Source: Candidatus Cloacimonadota bacterium (GTDB lineage: Bacteria; Cloacimonadota; Cloacimonadia; Cloacimonadales; Cloacimonadaceae). Taken from it: a stretch of 8,364 nt of DNA. Numbering within the stretch: position 1 is the stretch's first letter; each line of letters opens with the position of its first letter. Shown here one piece after another: positions 1 to 6,244 of this stretch. Made by a program: the position numbers and the translations under genes. The stretch is taken from positions 1-8,364 of the forward strand of contig DAHVPA010000075.1 of the NCBI GenBank assembly GCA_027318525.1. The letters run 5' to 3'. Under the pieces are notes generated by a model, which did not search any database, was not told where the DNA came from, and saw nothing but the letters and a program-made list of their open reading frames with translations.

Positions 1-6
1 AGTGAT

Positions 7-33
7 GGACGATATGGACATTAAGGACAGAAT
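7..33. repeat. three degenerate 9-base tandem units at the left edge
   Basis: Units at 7-15, 16-24 and 25-33 all begin GGAC and continue with five variable A/T-rich bases (GGACGATAT, GGACATTAA, GGACAGAAT). Read on the plus strand in the frame beginning at base 2, they place an aspartate at every third residue before a TAG stop at 47-49. The array may extend beyond the window. Three units are too few to call it functional, and no gene can be assigned to bases 1-90. Confidence 0.35.
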
Positions 34-90
34 AGATTCTTTTGCCTAGAAGTCCAGATAAGAGGCTATTATTGCCGGGTCAGGGATTTG

Positions 91-1785
91 TCAAGAAACG
101 TGCTCGTTCAGATATTTGACGAACTCGGGATGAAGGAAAAAACGGCAGAAAGCGACGCCATTTATATTGATTTGGGAAGTGCTTTGTTTGCTGAGCCAGA
201 GCAGATGTTTGGCTGCTTCGTGACAACCTGCCAGCTTGAGTTTTTCAGCCACATTTGTAACATCGGGATAATTTTTTCCAATCCTGTTACGCAGGAAAGG
301 CGTGGTCTTGAGCTCTCGGTTAAACAGCATGAGAGAATCCGCATATTCGCTGAGAGCAGGCAAGAAAAAGCGTTTGCGGATTTTACCGGCATCCAGATAG
401 CGGATTATGGTATGAATAGCTGCTTTGCTTTTATCAAAAACATTTGGCTCAAAGGGAGTCAGGAAGTTGTTACGCAGAGTGGGTAATTCTCTCAGAGGAG
501 AGAGTTTTTCAGTAAACAGACATTTGCGGACATAGGTGAAATAAACTTCCTGGTCAGTTTTCTCACTGAATTTAAGCTTGGCAAAGAAATTCATAAGGCG
601 GCGATCGTAAAAGGGCAGGTAAAATCTAAAGCCTTTGGCGTTGTAACAGGAAAGGGTATTGATAATATACTTGCGTTCGTTATGATGCTGGTTCCACTGC
701 TCTTCAGCAGAAATCAGACCCGGGTGGTTCGGATAATATTTTGTGGTCATCAATTCATCAAACTGCTTCCAGAGCAGGTTTCTGAACGTCCCTGAGGAAA
801 TTGCAGTGAGATGGAAATATTTGTCAAACAGATACCGGGTCATCTGTTGCGGTTCACTGATTTTGCGCAGAGCAGGAGTAATGTAACGACCTGTGAGCCA
901 ATCCCCGCCAAAGCCTTTGACAATGATATTATTATCTTTATCCAGCAAACTGGAAGAAATCAGGTCTGTCTCATTGGGAATGCTCCTGCCTTGGGTGCAA
1001 TACTGATAAACCCTGTTCAGCATCTCATCGTTGAAATAACTGGTGCAGCTTTCGCGGGTAAAATTATGGTGATGATGTGTAAAACCGAACTGGGAAGCGA
1101 GTTTGGCGGCGATATGTTTATCCTGGTTCAAGTCGGATCCAAAAGAATAGGTCTGAAACGGCTTTTCTTTTTTAAGCAGACACCCCAGCAGCACACGAGA
1201 ATCAATGCCACCACTCAGGCTGAGCGTATATTCGCCTTTGGCAGTCTCAGGGAAAAGACTGTGCAGAATTACGGAAAGCTTGGTATAATCAAGGCTGCGC
1301 TCATTAACAGAGAAATAATTGAACCATTTTTTGCATTCCAGTTTGCCGGTAACGAGGTCAAAATGATACAGCGTGCCCGGCATACACTCCAGAATGTTTG
1401 CAAAGACTGTGTCCTGTCCCAAAGTAAAACCTGTTGCCAATACGGCACAGACTGCTCTATCCAAGAGGTTTTGCTTACCCTGCAAAAGCATGGGATTGTC
1501 AGTCAGGACAAGGTTTCCGCCCTCCATCTGATAAAATAGTGCATAGCCTCCAAAATGGTCAATGGAGAAATAAAGTTTGTTTTCTATCAGATAGATAAAC
1601 CGGAACGCACCGTTGATGGAATTAAAGAGATCGTTGGGAGTCTGGTCGTTTAAAAGGTTGGCAATTTCCTGCTCAGCATCAGCGTCATAAAGCAGCTTGC
1701 CATTGTAATTGATATAACCGCGAAAGAACAGATTTCTCTGTCCCAGATTCACTTCGCAACTATCCAGAATGATTCTGTAATTCAT
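91..1785 (-). CDS. asparagine-synthase-like ATP-dependent ligase without glutaminase cysteine
   Basis: This is a 564-residue protein with the two-domain layout of asparagine synthase B. Residues 1-150 resemble the class II glutamine amidotransferase fold, including a GAF-RFIYLIENKLYFSIDHFGG stretch near 59-80. Residues 170-450 carry the ATP pyrophosphatase domain, with the PP-loop SGGIDSR at 191-197, a GFGGDWLTGR segment at 291-300 and LPFYDRRLMNFF further on. The residue after Met is Asn, not the Cys needed to hydrolyse glutamine, so it probably uses another amine donor or joins another substrate after adenylating a carboxylate. The ATG at 1785 is preferred over an upstream in-frame TTG at 1809, because only the ATG has a GGGAG site (1798-1802), though its 12-base spacing is long. 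The gene lies behind the ribosomal terminator, so it is probably transcribed on its own. The family also works in surface-polysaccharide and peptide pathways. The substrate cannot be told from this sequence. Confidence 0.8.
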   Translation of the reverse strand: MNYRIILDSCEVNLGQRNLFFRGYINYNGKLLYDADAEQEIANLLNDQTPNDLFNSINGAFRFIYLIENKLYFSIDHFGGYALFYQMEGGNLVLTDNPMLLQGKQNLLDRAVCAVLATGFTLGQDTVFANILECMPGTLYHFDLVTGKLECKKWFNYFSVNERSLDYTKLSVILHSLFPETAKGEYTLSLSGGIDSRVLLGCLLKKEKPFQTYSFGSDLNQDKHIAAKLASQFGFTHHHHNFTRESCTSYFNDEMLNRVYQYCTQGRSIPNETDLISSSLLDKDNNIIVKGFGGDWLTGRYITPALRKISEPQQMTRYLFDKYFHLTAISSGTFRNLLWKQFDELMTTKYYPNHPGLISAEEQWNQHHNERKYIINTLSCYNAKGFRFYLPFYDRRLMNFFAKLKFSEKTDQEVYFTYVRKCLFTEKLSPLRELPTLRNNFLTPFEPNVFDKSKAAIHTIIRYLDAGKIRKRFFLPALSEYADSLMLFNRELKTTPFLRNRIGKNYPDVTNVAEKLKLAGCHEAAKHLLWLSKQSTSQININGVAFCRFFLHPEFVKYLNEHVS

Positions 1786-1900
1786 CGTTTTTTGTAACTC
1801 CCAAGTCAAAGAGATGCTAAAACGGAGGTGGGAAAATTTGGCAAGAAATATTTTTCAGGTGTTTAACAAACTATCAAAATTGTGGCAGCACGTTTATCGG

Positions 1901-1906
1901 ATTATA
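1901..1906 (-). promoter_or_regulatory. possible -10 element for the asparagine-synthase-like gene
   Basis: The minus strand reads TATAAT here, at the centre of a perfect 12-base palindrome, GGATTATAATCC (1899-1910). It lies about 115 bases upstream of the ATG at 1785 and downstream of the rplQ terminator, where a new promoter is expected. No good -35 hexamer stands 16-18 bases upstream; the best is about 2 of 6 matches. The call therefore rests on the -10 match and the position alone. Confidence 0.25.
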
Positions 1907-1961
1907 ATCCATAGAAAAGAAAATATATTTGTCTGCGGAAAAAAAGAGTCATAACCTGCAG

Positions 1962-1992
1962 AAAAAAAAACCCCATCTGTTTTAAGACGGGG
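1962..1992 (-). terminator. rho-independent terminator of the ribosomal-protein cluster
   Basis: On the minus strand CCCCGTCT (1992-1985) pairs with AGATGGGG (1978-1971) around a six-base loop, and nine T residues follow (1970-1962). The one non-Watson-Crick pair is G-U on the minus strand but would be A-C on the plus strand, which fixes the direction. It begins 29 bases after the rplQ stop and closes the long operon, separating it from the asparagine-synthase-like gene. Confidence 0.93.
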
Positions 1993-2021
1993 CTAAGATT
2001 GAGCTGCTTTGAGTTAAATAA

Positions 2022-2483
2022 TCAATTAACCAGGTCGGCAGCTTTGATGTCTTCGGTTTTGGGTTTTCTTGGTGCTCTGGCTTTTTTGGCAGGGGCGGGT
2101 TTGGCTTCTTCCTGCTGGACAGCGGATTGGACAAACTCGATAATAGCCATGGGAGCTGAATCACCTTTGCGAAAACCGGTTTTGAGGATACGAGTGTATC
2201 CGCCGGCTCTATCCTGCATTTGCGGAGCCACTTCTTCAAACAATTTTTTAACCAGAGTGCGGTTGCCTAAAACGCTGTAAGCAAGGCGGCGGGATGCAAC
2301 AGAATCCTTCTTTCCGTAAGTAATCAGACGTTCCACATAACTGCGGAGAGATTTAGCTTTAGCCAGAGTAGTCTCGATTCTGCCTTTGGGGCTGATAATC
2401 ATGGACTTGACCAAGTTACGGAACATGGCAGTTCGATGTGCTTTTTCCCTTCCGAATTTTCTTCCTTCTACTCTATGACGCAT
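2022..2483 (-). CDS. rplQ: 50S ribosomal protein L17
   Basis: L17 is a large-subunit protein placed near the exit-tunnel opening. The 153-residue product starts with the family signature MRHRVEGRKFGREKAHRTAM and keeps the core through about residue 120 (FRNLVKSMI, then GYTRILKTGFRKGDSAPMAIIEF near 95-117). Residues 124-146 form an extra Ala/Pro/Lys-rich tail, making it longer than the 127-residue E. coli protein. Its ATG overlaps the rpoA stop by one base (TAATG), and its AAGGTG ribosome site lies inside the last rpoA codons, so translation is probably coupled to rpoA. It is the last gene of the operon, and the terminator at 1962-1992 follows it. Confidence 0.97.
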   Translation of the reverse strand: MRHRVEGRKFGREKAHRTAMFRNLVKSMIISPKGRIETTLAKAKSLRSYVERLITYGKKDSVASRRLAYSVLGNRTLVKKLFEEVAPQMQDRAGGYTRILKTGFRKGDSAPMAIIEFVQSAVQQEEAKPAPAKKARAPRKPKTEDIKAADLVN

Positions 2484-3613
2484 TATTTCACCTTCTTTTT
2501 AGTAGCGCTCGGGACCGGTTTTTTCGGTGGTGTTGCGCTCTTTTTTGCTACTGATTTGGTTTTGGGTGCAGGAGCTTCTTCTTCCTCAATCACAGGTTGG
2601 GGCTGGACCGGAATTCCTCTGCTGCGGGCATCATTGATTCTTTTATTGATGCTATCAACATCCATACCCAGCGTAAGATCATATTTCTTGAGTTTCTGAA
2701 CGATTTCTTCCAGAGATTTCTTACCGAAATTTCGGAATTTCAGCATCTCTGGTTCGGATTTTCCAACCAATTCGCCGATGGTGTAGATATTAGCCTGATC
2801 CAAACAATTGGCGGCACGAACAGTGAGTTCAATTTCCTTGACGCTCATCTTGAGGATGCGCTCCAGCTCTTCCAATTCGGGATCAAGCTGGACGTCGCGG
2901 ATATATTCCGGCTCTACTTCAAAGAGACAAAGCTTGCCAAACATATCCTTGAGAATCTTGGCGGAAAGGAACAGAGCATGTTTGGGCTCAAAAGCACCAT
3001 TGGTCCAGACTTCAAGAATCAGCTTATCGAAGTTCATTTTCTCTTTCACGCGTTGATGGGTGACTGAGAAATTGACTTTGAGCACAGGGGAATAAATAGA
3101 ATCAATGGGAATGGTGCCGATGGGTTTGCCTTCCACATCCTGCTTATCAGCCGGGATATACCCTCTGCCGATACCAATCCAAAGCTCAATTTTGAAATCG
3201 ATGTTTTCTGTGATTTCCAGCAGGTAGAGGTCTTTGTTGATGATTTTAACATCAGCAGTTTCACGAATTTCGGAAGCTGTAACAACGCCTTTGCCCTTAT
3301 GCTCCAGGACTACCATAATCTCATCCACGCTGTTGGTCTGAACAATAAGCTGTTTGAGGCGCAGAATCAGATCAATGTAATCGGAATTGGTGCCGGGAAT
3401 CGGCGTGAACTCGTGATGCAAGCCTTCAATCCTGACGTGACGGACAGCCGCACCTTGAATGGATGAAAGCAAGACACGACGCAGGGTGTTGCCGATGGTG
3501 GTTCCGAAACCTGGTTCCAGAGGACCTATTTCAAATTTGCCATAGGTTCTGGAATAAGTAGATTCCTCTACTTCCACAGTTTCGGGCATCTGTAACTGTT
3601 CAAGAAACATCAT
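2483..3613 (-). CDS. rpoA: DNA-directed RNA polymerase subunit alpha
   Basis: The alpha subunit dimerises to start assembly of RNA polymerase, and its C-terminal domain contacts UP elements and activators. The N-terminal domain covers about residues 1-240, with the assembly signature FGTTIGNTLRRVLLSSI at 36-52. The C-terminal domain covers about 255-317, with the DNA-contacting VRAANCL at 265-271 and FGKKSLEEI at 296-304. The 376 residues exceed the 329 of E. coli because of a tail after 335: an EEEE patch at 343-346, then a Lys/Pro/Ala/Ser-rich end. Two ATG codons stand in tandem (3613 and 3610). The first is taken because AGGAG lies 7 bases before it. The gene follows rpsD by 28 bases and overlaps rplQ by one base, the usual alpha-operon ending. 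Confidence 0.97.
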   Translation of the reverse strand: MMFLEQLQMPETVEVEESTYSRTYGKFEIGPLEPGFGTTIGNTLRRVLLSSIQGAAVRHVRIEGLHHEFTPIPGTNSDYIDLILRLKQLIVQTNSVDEIMVVLEHKGKGVVTASEIRETADVKIINKDLYLLEITENIDFKIELWIGIGRGYIPADKQDVEGKPIGTIPIDSIYSPVLKVNFSVTHQRVKEKMNFDKLILEVWTNGAFEPKHALFLSAKILKDMFGKLCLFEVEPEYIRDVQLDPELEELERILKMSVKEIELTVRAANCLDQANIYTIGELVGKSEPEMLKFRNFGKKSLEEIVQKLKKYDLTLGMDVDSINKRINDARSRGIPVQPQPVIEEEEAPAPKTKSVAKKSATPPKKPVPSATKKKVK

Positions 3614-3641
3614 AAACAGACTCCTCTCTTCCTGTCACTAA

Positions 3642-4259
3642 TTACTTGGAATAGAACTCGACTATCAGCCTGACATCAACCGTGCTCGGAATATCCGAAA
3701 CAACAGGAATTGAAAGGAACTGACCATTAGCCTGTTCTTTATTAACACTCAGCCAGGAATAAGGCGAAGTGGTTTCGGTGCGTTCCATGGCATCGAGAAT
3801 CATCTTGTTGCTGCGGCTTTTTTCCCTGACTGCAATAATGTCGCCCGGTTTGACCAGATAGGACGGTATATCGACTTTATTTCCATTGACTGAAATATGA
3901 CCGTGATTTACAAACTGACGTGCCTGCATCCTGGTGACAGCAAACCCCAGACGATACACCACATTGTCAAGCCGCCTTTCCAGAAGCTGCAGAAGATTGT
4001 CACCGGTAACGCCGGACATTTTTTCTGCTTTCACAAAGTAGTTGTGAAACTGCTTTTCCAACAGGCAATAGATCAGTCTAAGCTTTTGTTTTTCTTTCAG
4101 ATGCATGCCATAATCACTGACTTTGCGACGGAAAGACTTGCCATGCTGTCCTGCGGGGAAGTTTCTCTTGGTTAGAATGCGGTCGTATTTGGCGGTTCCG
4201 AAAATGTTTTCACCAAAACGGCGGCAGAGTTTAGCTTTGGGTCCTGTATATCTTGCCAT
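3642..4259 (-). CDS. rpsD: 30S ribosomal protein S4
   Basis: S4 is a primary 16S rRNA binder that nucleates small-subunit assembly, and in several bacteria it represses its own operon. The product has 205 residues. It begins MARYTGPKAKLCRRFGE, has the N-terminal helical domain to about 94, and the S4 RNA-binding domain at about 95-157 (RRLDNVVYRLGF, ARQFVNHGHISVNG). Of the four cysteines that bind zinc in some S4 proteins, only Cys12 remains (position 9 is Ala), so this is the zinc-free type. The reading frame is open up to an ATG at 4301. The ATG at 4259 is chosen because the family N-terminus begins there and AAGGAG (4267-4272) sits 7 bases upstream, overlapping the rpsK stop. Confidence 0.97.
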   Translation of the reverse strand: MARYTGPKAKLCRRFGENIFGTAKYDRILTKRNFPAGQHGKSFRRKVSDYGMHLKEKQKLRLIYCLLEKQFHNYFVKAEKMSGVTGDNLLQLLERRLDNVVYRLGFAVTRMQARQFVNHGHISVNGNKVDIPSYLVKPGDIIAVREKSRSNKMILDAMERTETTSPYSWLSVNKEQANGQFLSIPVVSDIPSTVDVRLIVEFYSK

Positions 4260-4270
4260 TTCTATGCTCC

Positions 4271-4660
4271 TTAGATACGCCTTGTTTTGGGTGGACGGCA
4301 ACCGTTGTGCGGAATGGGGGTTTCATCTTTAATCATGGAAACGCGCAAACCTGCAGCATTAATCGCCCTAATGGCAGATTCTCTTCCACCACCGGGACCT
4401 TTGACAATCACTCCAACCTTGGAGACACCCATTTCGATGGCGGCTTTTGCCACTTCTTCTGCAGCCAGCTGAGCTGCAAAGGGTGTGCTCTTGCGGGAGC
4501 CTTTGTAACCAATCTTACCGCCACTGGACCAGGCTAAGACGTTGCCGGCTTTGTCGGCAAATGAGACTATCGTATTATTGAAGCTGGAGTGGACAAAGAC
4601 CAGCCCTTCATCATAAGCCAGACGAACTCTTTTCTTCTTAACTCTTGTTTTTTTAGCCAT
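4271..4660 (-). CDS. rpsK: 30S ribosomal protein S11
   Basis: S11 lies on the platform of the small subunit, near the mRNA exit and the E site, and acts with S7 and S18. The 129-residue product has the family length. A basic N-terminus (residues 1-13) is followed by VFVHSSFNNTIVSF at 21-34, SSGGKIGYKGSRKSTPFAAQ at 45-64, VKGPGGGRESAIRAI at 86-100 and the conserved end TPIPHNGCRPPKTRRI. The ATG is preceded by AGGAG at 8 bases, a site that overlaps the rpsM stop codon. It sits between rpsM and rpsD, as in nearly all bacteria. No defect is visible. Confidence 0.98.
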   Translation of the reverse strand: MAKKTRVKKKRVRLAYDEGLVFVHSSFNNTIVSFADKAGNVLAWSSGGKIGYKGSRKSTPFAAQLAAEEVAKAAIEMGVSKVGVIVKGPGGGRESAIRAINAAGLRVSMIKDETPIPHNGCRPPKTRRI

Positions 4661-4671
4661 TTAACCTGCTC

Positions 4672-5039
4672 CTATTTCTTCTTCTTGATAGCGCCAGCTC
4701 TAGGTCCCTTACGGGTGCGGGCATTGGTATGGGTGCGCTGTCCTCGAACCGGTAAGCCTCTTTTGTGTCTGAGACCACGGTAACAGCCGATTTCCATCAA
4801 ACGCTTGATGTTCATGGCTGTCTGAGTCCTAAGAGCGCCTTCCACCACATACTCATGCTGAACCAGGTCGCGCAGAATCTTTTCTTCATCGACGGTAAGG
4901 TGGAGATTTTCTTGTTTTCATCAATATTGGCTTTTTTGACAATTTCCTGGGCAAGGGATCTTCCGATGCCGTAGATATAGGTCAACCCAATAACGACTCT
5001 CTTAGTTTTAGGAATTTCAATACCAGCAATATGTGCCAA
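4672..5039 (-). CDS. rpsM: 30S ribosomal protein S13, interrupted by an apparent one-base deletion
   Basis: S13 sits in the head of the small subunit and bridges it to the large subunit. The first 47 codons (to about 4899) encode MAHIAGIEIPKTKRVVIGLTY, then YGIGRS and ENKKIST, in one frame. The next 75 codons, from 4899 to the TAG at 4672-4674, encode LTVDEEK, EYVVEGALR, IKRLMEIGCYRGLRHKRGLP, then TNARTRKGPR, in the -1 frame. Restoring one C in the CC run at 4899-4900 (minus strand) joins them as KISTLTVDEE and yields 122 residues, the normal length. Left as written, the first frame runs out to 75 residues with a foreign tail. The gene is essential, single-copy and otherwise conserved, so a sequencing or assembly error is more likely than a real pseudogene. 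The start codon is TTG, supported by a strong AGGAGG. Confidence 0.93.
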
Positions 5040-5045
5040 GTTTTT

Positions 5046-5051
5046 CCTCCT
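5046..5051 (-). promoter_or_regulatory. ribosome binding site fixing the TTG start of rpsM
   Basis: The minus strand reads AGGAGG here, six bases before the TTG at 5039-5037. The encoded protein then starts with (M)AHIAGIEIP, the S13 family N-terminus. No nearby ATG or GTG would give a family-like start, so this strong site decides for TTG. Confidence 0.85.
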
Positions 5052-5054
5052 CGG

Positions 5055-5171
5055 TTATCCCTGACGCTGTTTGTGCTTCGGGTTTGAACTGCAGATGACC
5101 CGGACAACGCCATGCCGTTTGATAATTTTACAATCCTTGCAGATTGTCTTGATAGAAGCTTTAACTTTCAT
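5055..5171 (-). CDS. rpmJ: 50S ribosomal protein L36, zinc-binding type
   Basis: This 38-residue gene encodes L36, the smallest large-subunit protein, which helps fold 23S rRNA near the peptidyl-transferase side. It reads MKVKASIKTICKDC, then KIIKRHGVVRVICSSNPKHKQRQG. The zinc ligands Cys11, Cys14, Cys27 and His33 are all present, so it is the zinc-ribbon (C+) form. The ATG has AGGAG seven bases upstream. It follows infA after 63 bases, the widest gap in the cluster, and rpsM starts 15 bases after its stop. The infA-rpmJ-rpsM order is common outside the Gammaproteobacteria. Confidence 0.96.
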   Translation of the reverse strand: MKVKASIKTICKDCKIIKRHGVVRVICSSNPKHKQRQG

Positions 5172-5196
5172 TTAATATCTCCTGCTAAGTGACTGC

Positions 5197-5224
5197 CCGG
5201 TATGAGCAGCTGCAACATATTCGG
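5197..5224 (-). other. imperfect dyad in the infA-rpmJ gap
   Basis: On the minus strand CCG-AA-TATG (from 5224) can pair with CATA-C-CGG (to 5197) around an 11-base loop that itself contains the palindrome GCAGCTGC (5206-5213). The stem has only seven pairs with an internal loop, and no T-run follows, so it is not a terminator. It stands in the leader of rpmJ, a plausible site for an RNA-level control or processing element, but no known regulator-binding structure is recognised. Confidence 0.25.
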
Positions 5225-5234
5225 AATTACCCGA

Positions 5235-5453
5235 TCATTTATATCTGTATGTGATTCGACCCCTGGTCAAATCATAAGGTGACAACTCAATTTTCACTTT
5301 ATCGCCGGGTAGTATGCGGATATAATTCATCCTCATCTTACCTGAACTGTGCGCCAATATCTCGTGCCCATTTTCCAGCTCAACCTTGAACTGCGTGTTG
5401 GGCAAGGCTTCCTTAACTATCCCTTCAACTTCTATAACGCCTGATTTTCCCAT
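5235..5453 (-). CDS. infA: translation initiation factor IF-1
   Basis: IF-1 binds the ribosomal A site with IF-2 and IF-3 during initiation. The 72-residue product has exactly the usual length and is a single S1/OB-fold domain. The family hallmarks are present: VIEVEGIVKEALPN at 6-19, FKVELENGH at 22-30, SGKMRMNYIRILPGDKV at 37-53 and the end SPYDLTRGRITYRYK. The ATG follows GAGG by 7 bases and the map stop by 26 bases. Its place between map and rpmJ is typical of many phyla, while E. coli keeps infA elsewhere. No defect is visible. Confidence 0.98.
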   Translation of the reverse strand: MGKSGVIEVEGIVKEALPNTQFKVELENGHEILAHSSGKMRMNYIRILPGDKVKIELSPYDLTRGRITYRYK

Positions 5454-5479
5454 CTATCAACCTCTTGTTGGCGAAACCA

Positions 5480-6241
5480 TCAACCGCAACGGGTTAAGAT
5501 TTCAGGTTCGCCATCGGTAACCAGGATTGTATGCTCAAAATGAGCAGATAGCGAGCCGTCCGCAGTGGAAAACTCCCAGCCTTTTTCACGAACCCTGTTG
5601 GTTCCGACATTGACCATTGGTTCAATTGCCAAAGTCATGCCTGCTTCCAATCTGGGACCTTTGCCTTTTTTGCCGATGTTGGGGATTTGGGGAGATTCAT
5701 GCAACTCCCTACCTATACCATGACCTGTCAAATCATCCGCCAGATAAAATCCTTTGGATCTGACATAAGTTTCGATTGTGGCAGAGATATCTCCCACCCT
5801 GTTACCGGGAAACGCCTGGCTGATGCCGGCTGCCAAAGATCTATCAGTTACTTCCAGCAATTGTCTTGCCAGTTCGGATACCGAACCAACCATATATGTC
5901 CTGGCAGCATCTCCATGATAGCCGTCTTTGTAAACTCCCACATCAATGCCAAGGATGTCACCATCCTCAAGAATGGTTTCCCGTGAAGGTATTCCATGCA
6001 CAATCATAGAATTAACCGATGCGCAAATAGCTCCGGGATATGGTGGAAGCCCCGGAACAGAATAACCTTTGAAGGATGGAACTCCGCCCTGATTATGGAT
6101 AAAGCCATCGGCGAATTGATCAATCTCCCATGTAGAAATCCCAGGTTTGATCAGGGTTTCTAGTTCCTGAAACAACCTGGCAATAATCAGGCAGCTTTGC
6201 CTCATCTTGGTAATTTCATCGGGAGACTTAATATAAATCAT
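5480..6241 (-). CDS. map: type I methionine aminopeptidase
   Basis: This cytosolic metalloenzyme removes the initiator methionine from new proteins after deformylation when the second residue is small. The 253 residues match the type I length, without an N-terminal extension or the type II insert. The dinuclear metal ligands are Asp100 (GIDVGVYKDGY), Asp111 (HGDAART), His174 (LTGHGIG), Glu207 (AIEPMV) and Glu236 (HFEHTIL). His82 and His181 fill the substrate-side histidine positions. The ATG starts three bases after the secY stop. Its only upstream purine-rich stretch (GGAAGG) is 15 bases away, so translation probably depends on coupling to secY. Between secY and infA many Firmicutes also carry adk; here it is absent. 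Confidence 0.97.
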   Translation of the reverse strand: MIYIKSPDEITKMRQSCLIIARLFQELETLIKPGISTWEIDQFADGFIHNQGGVPSFKGYSVPGLPPYPGAICASVNSMIVHGIPSRETILEDGDILGIDVGVYKDGYHGDAARTYMVGSVSELARQLLEVTDRSLAAGISQAFPGNRVGDISATIETYVRSKGFYLADDLTGHGIGRELHESPQIPNIGKKGKGPRLEAGMTLAIEPMVNVGTNRVREKGWEFSTADGSLSAHFEHTILVTDGEPEILTRCG

Positions 6242-6244
6242 GTT

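Noticed and set aside
88..486. 132-codon plus-strand open frame near the left end
   Set aside because: It is antisense to the C-terminus of the asparagine-synthase-like protein and resembles nothing known.
811..1539. 242-codon plus-strand open frame opposite the asparagine-synthase-like gene
   Set aside because: It is antisense to a protein with clear family motifs, shows no recognisable domain, and has no ribosome site. It is a shadow of the real frame.
1786..1809. TTG start adding eight residues to the asparagine-synthase-like protein
   Set aside because: No Shine-Dalgarno site precedes the TTG, while GGGAG precedes the downstream ATG.
1933..1961. Second hairpin after the main terminator (CTGCAGG pairing with CCGCAG, minus strand)
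   Set aside because: Six pairs with a bulge and a 16-base loop, followed by no T-run; too weak to call a terminator.
2597..3067. 156-codon plus-strand open frame opposite rpoA
   Set aside because: It lies wholly antisense to a conserved essential gene and has no recognisable features.
4260..4301. Upstream ATG extending S4 by 14 residues
   Set aside because: The extension overlaps the end of rpsK, is not part of the S4 family, and lacks the strong ribosome site that precedes the ATG at 4259.
4896..4913. Programmed -1 frameshift in rpsM
   Set aside because: There is no standard slippery heptamer in frame, no downstream stimulatory structure was evident, and S13 is not known to use recoding. 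A missing base explains it more simply.
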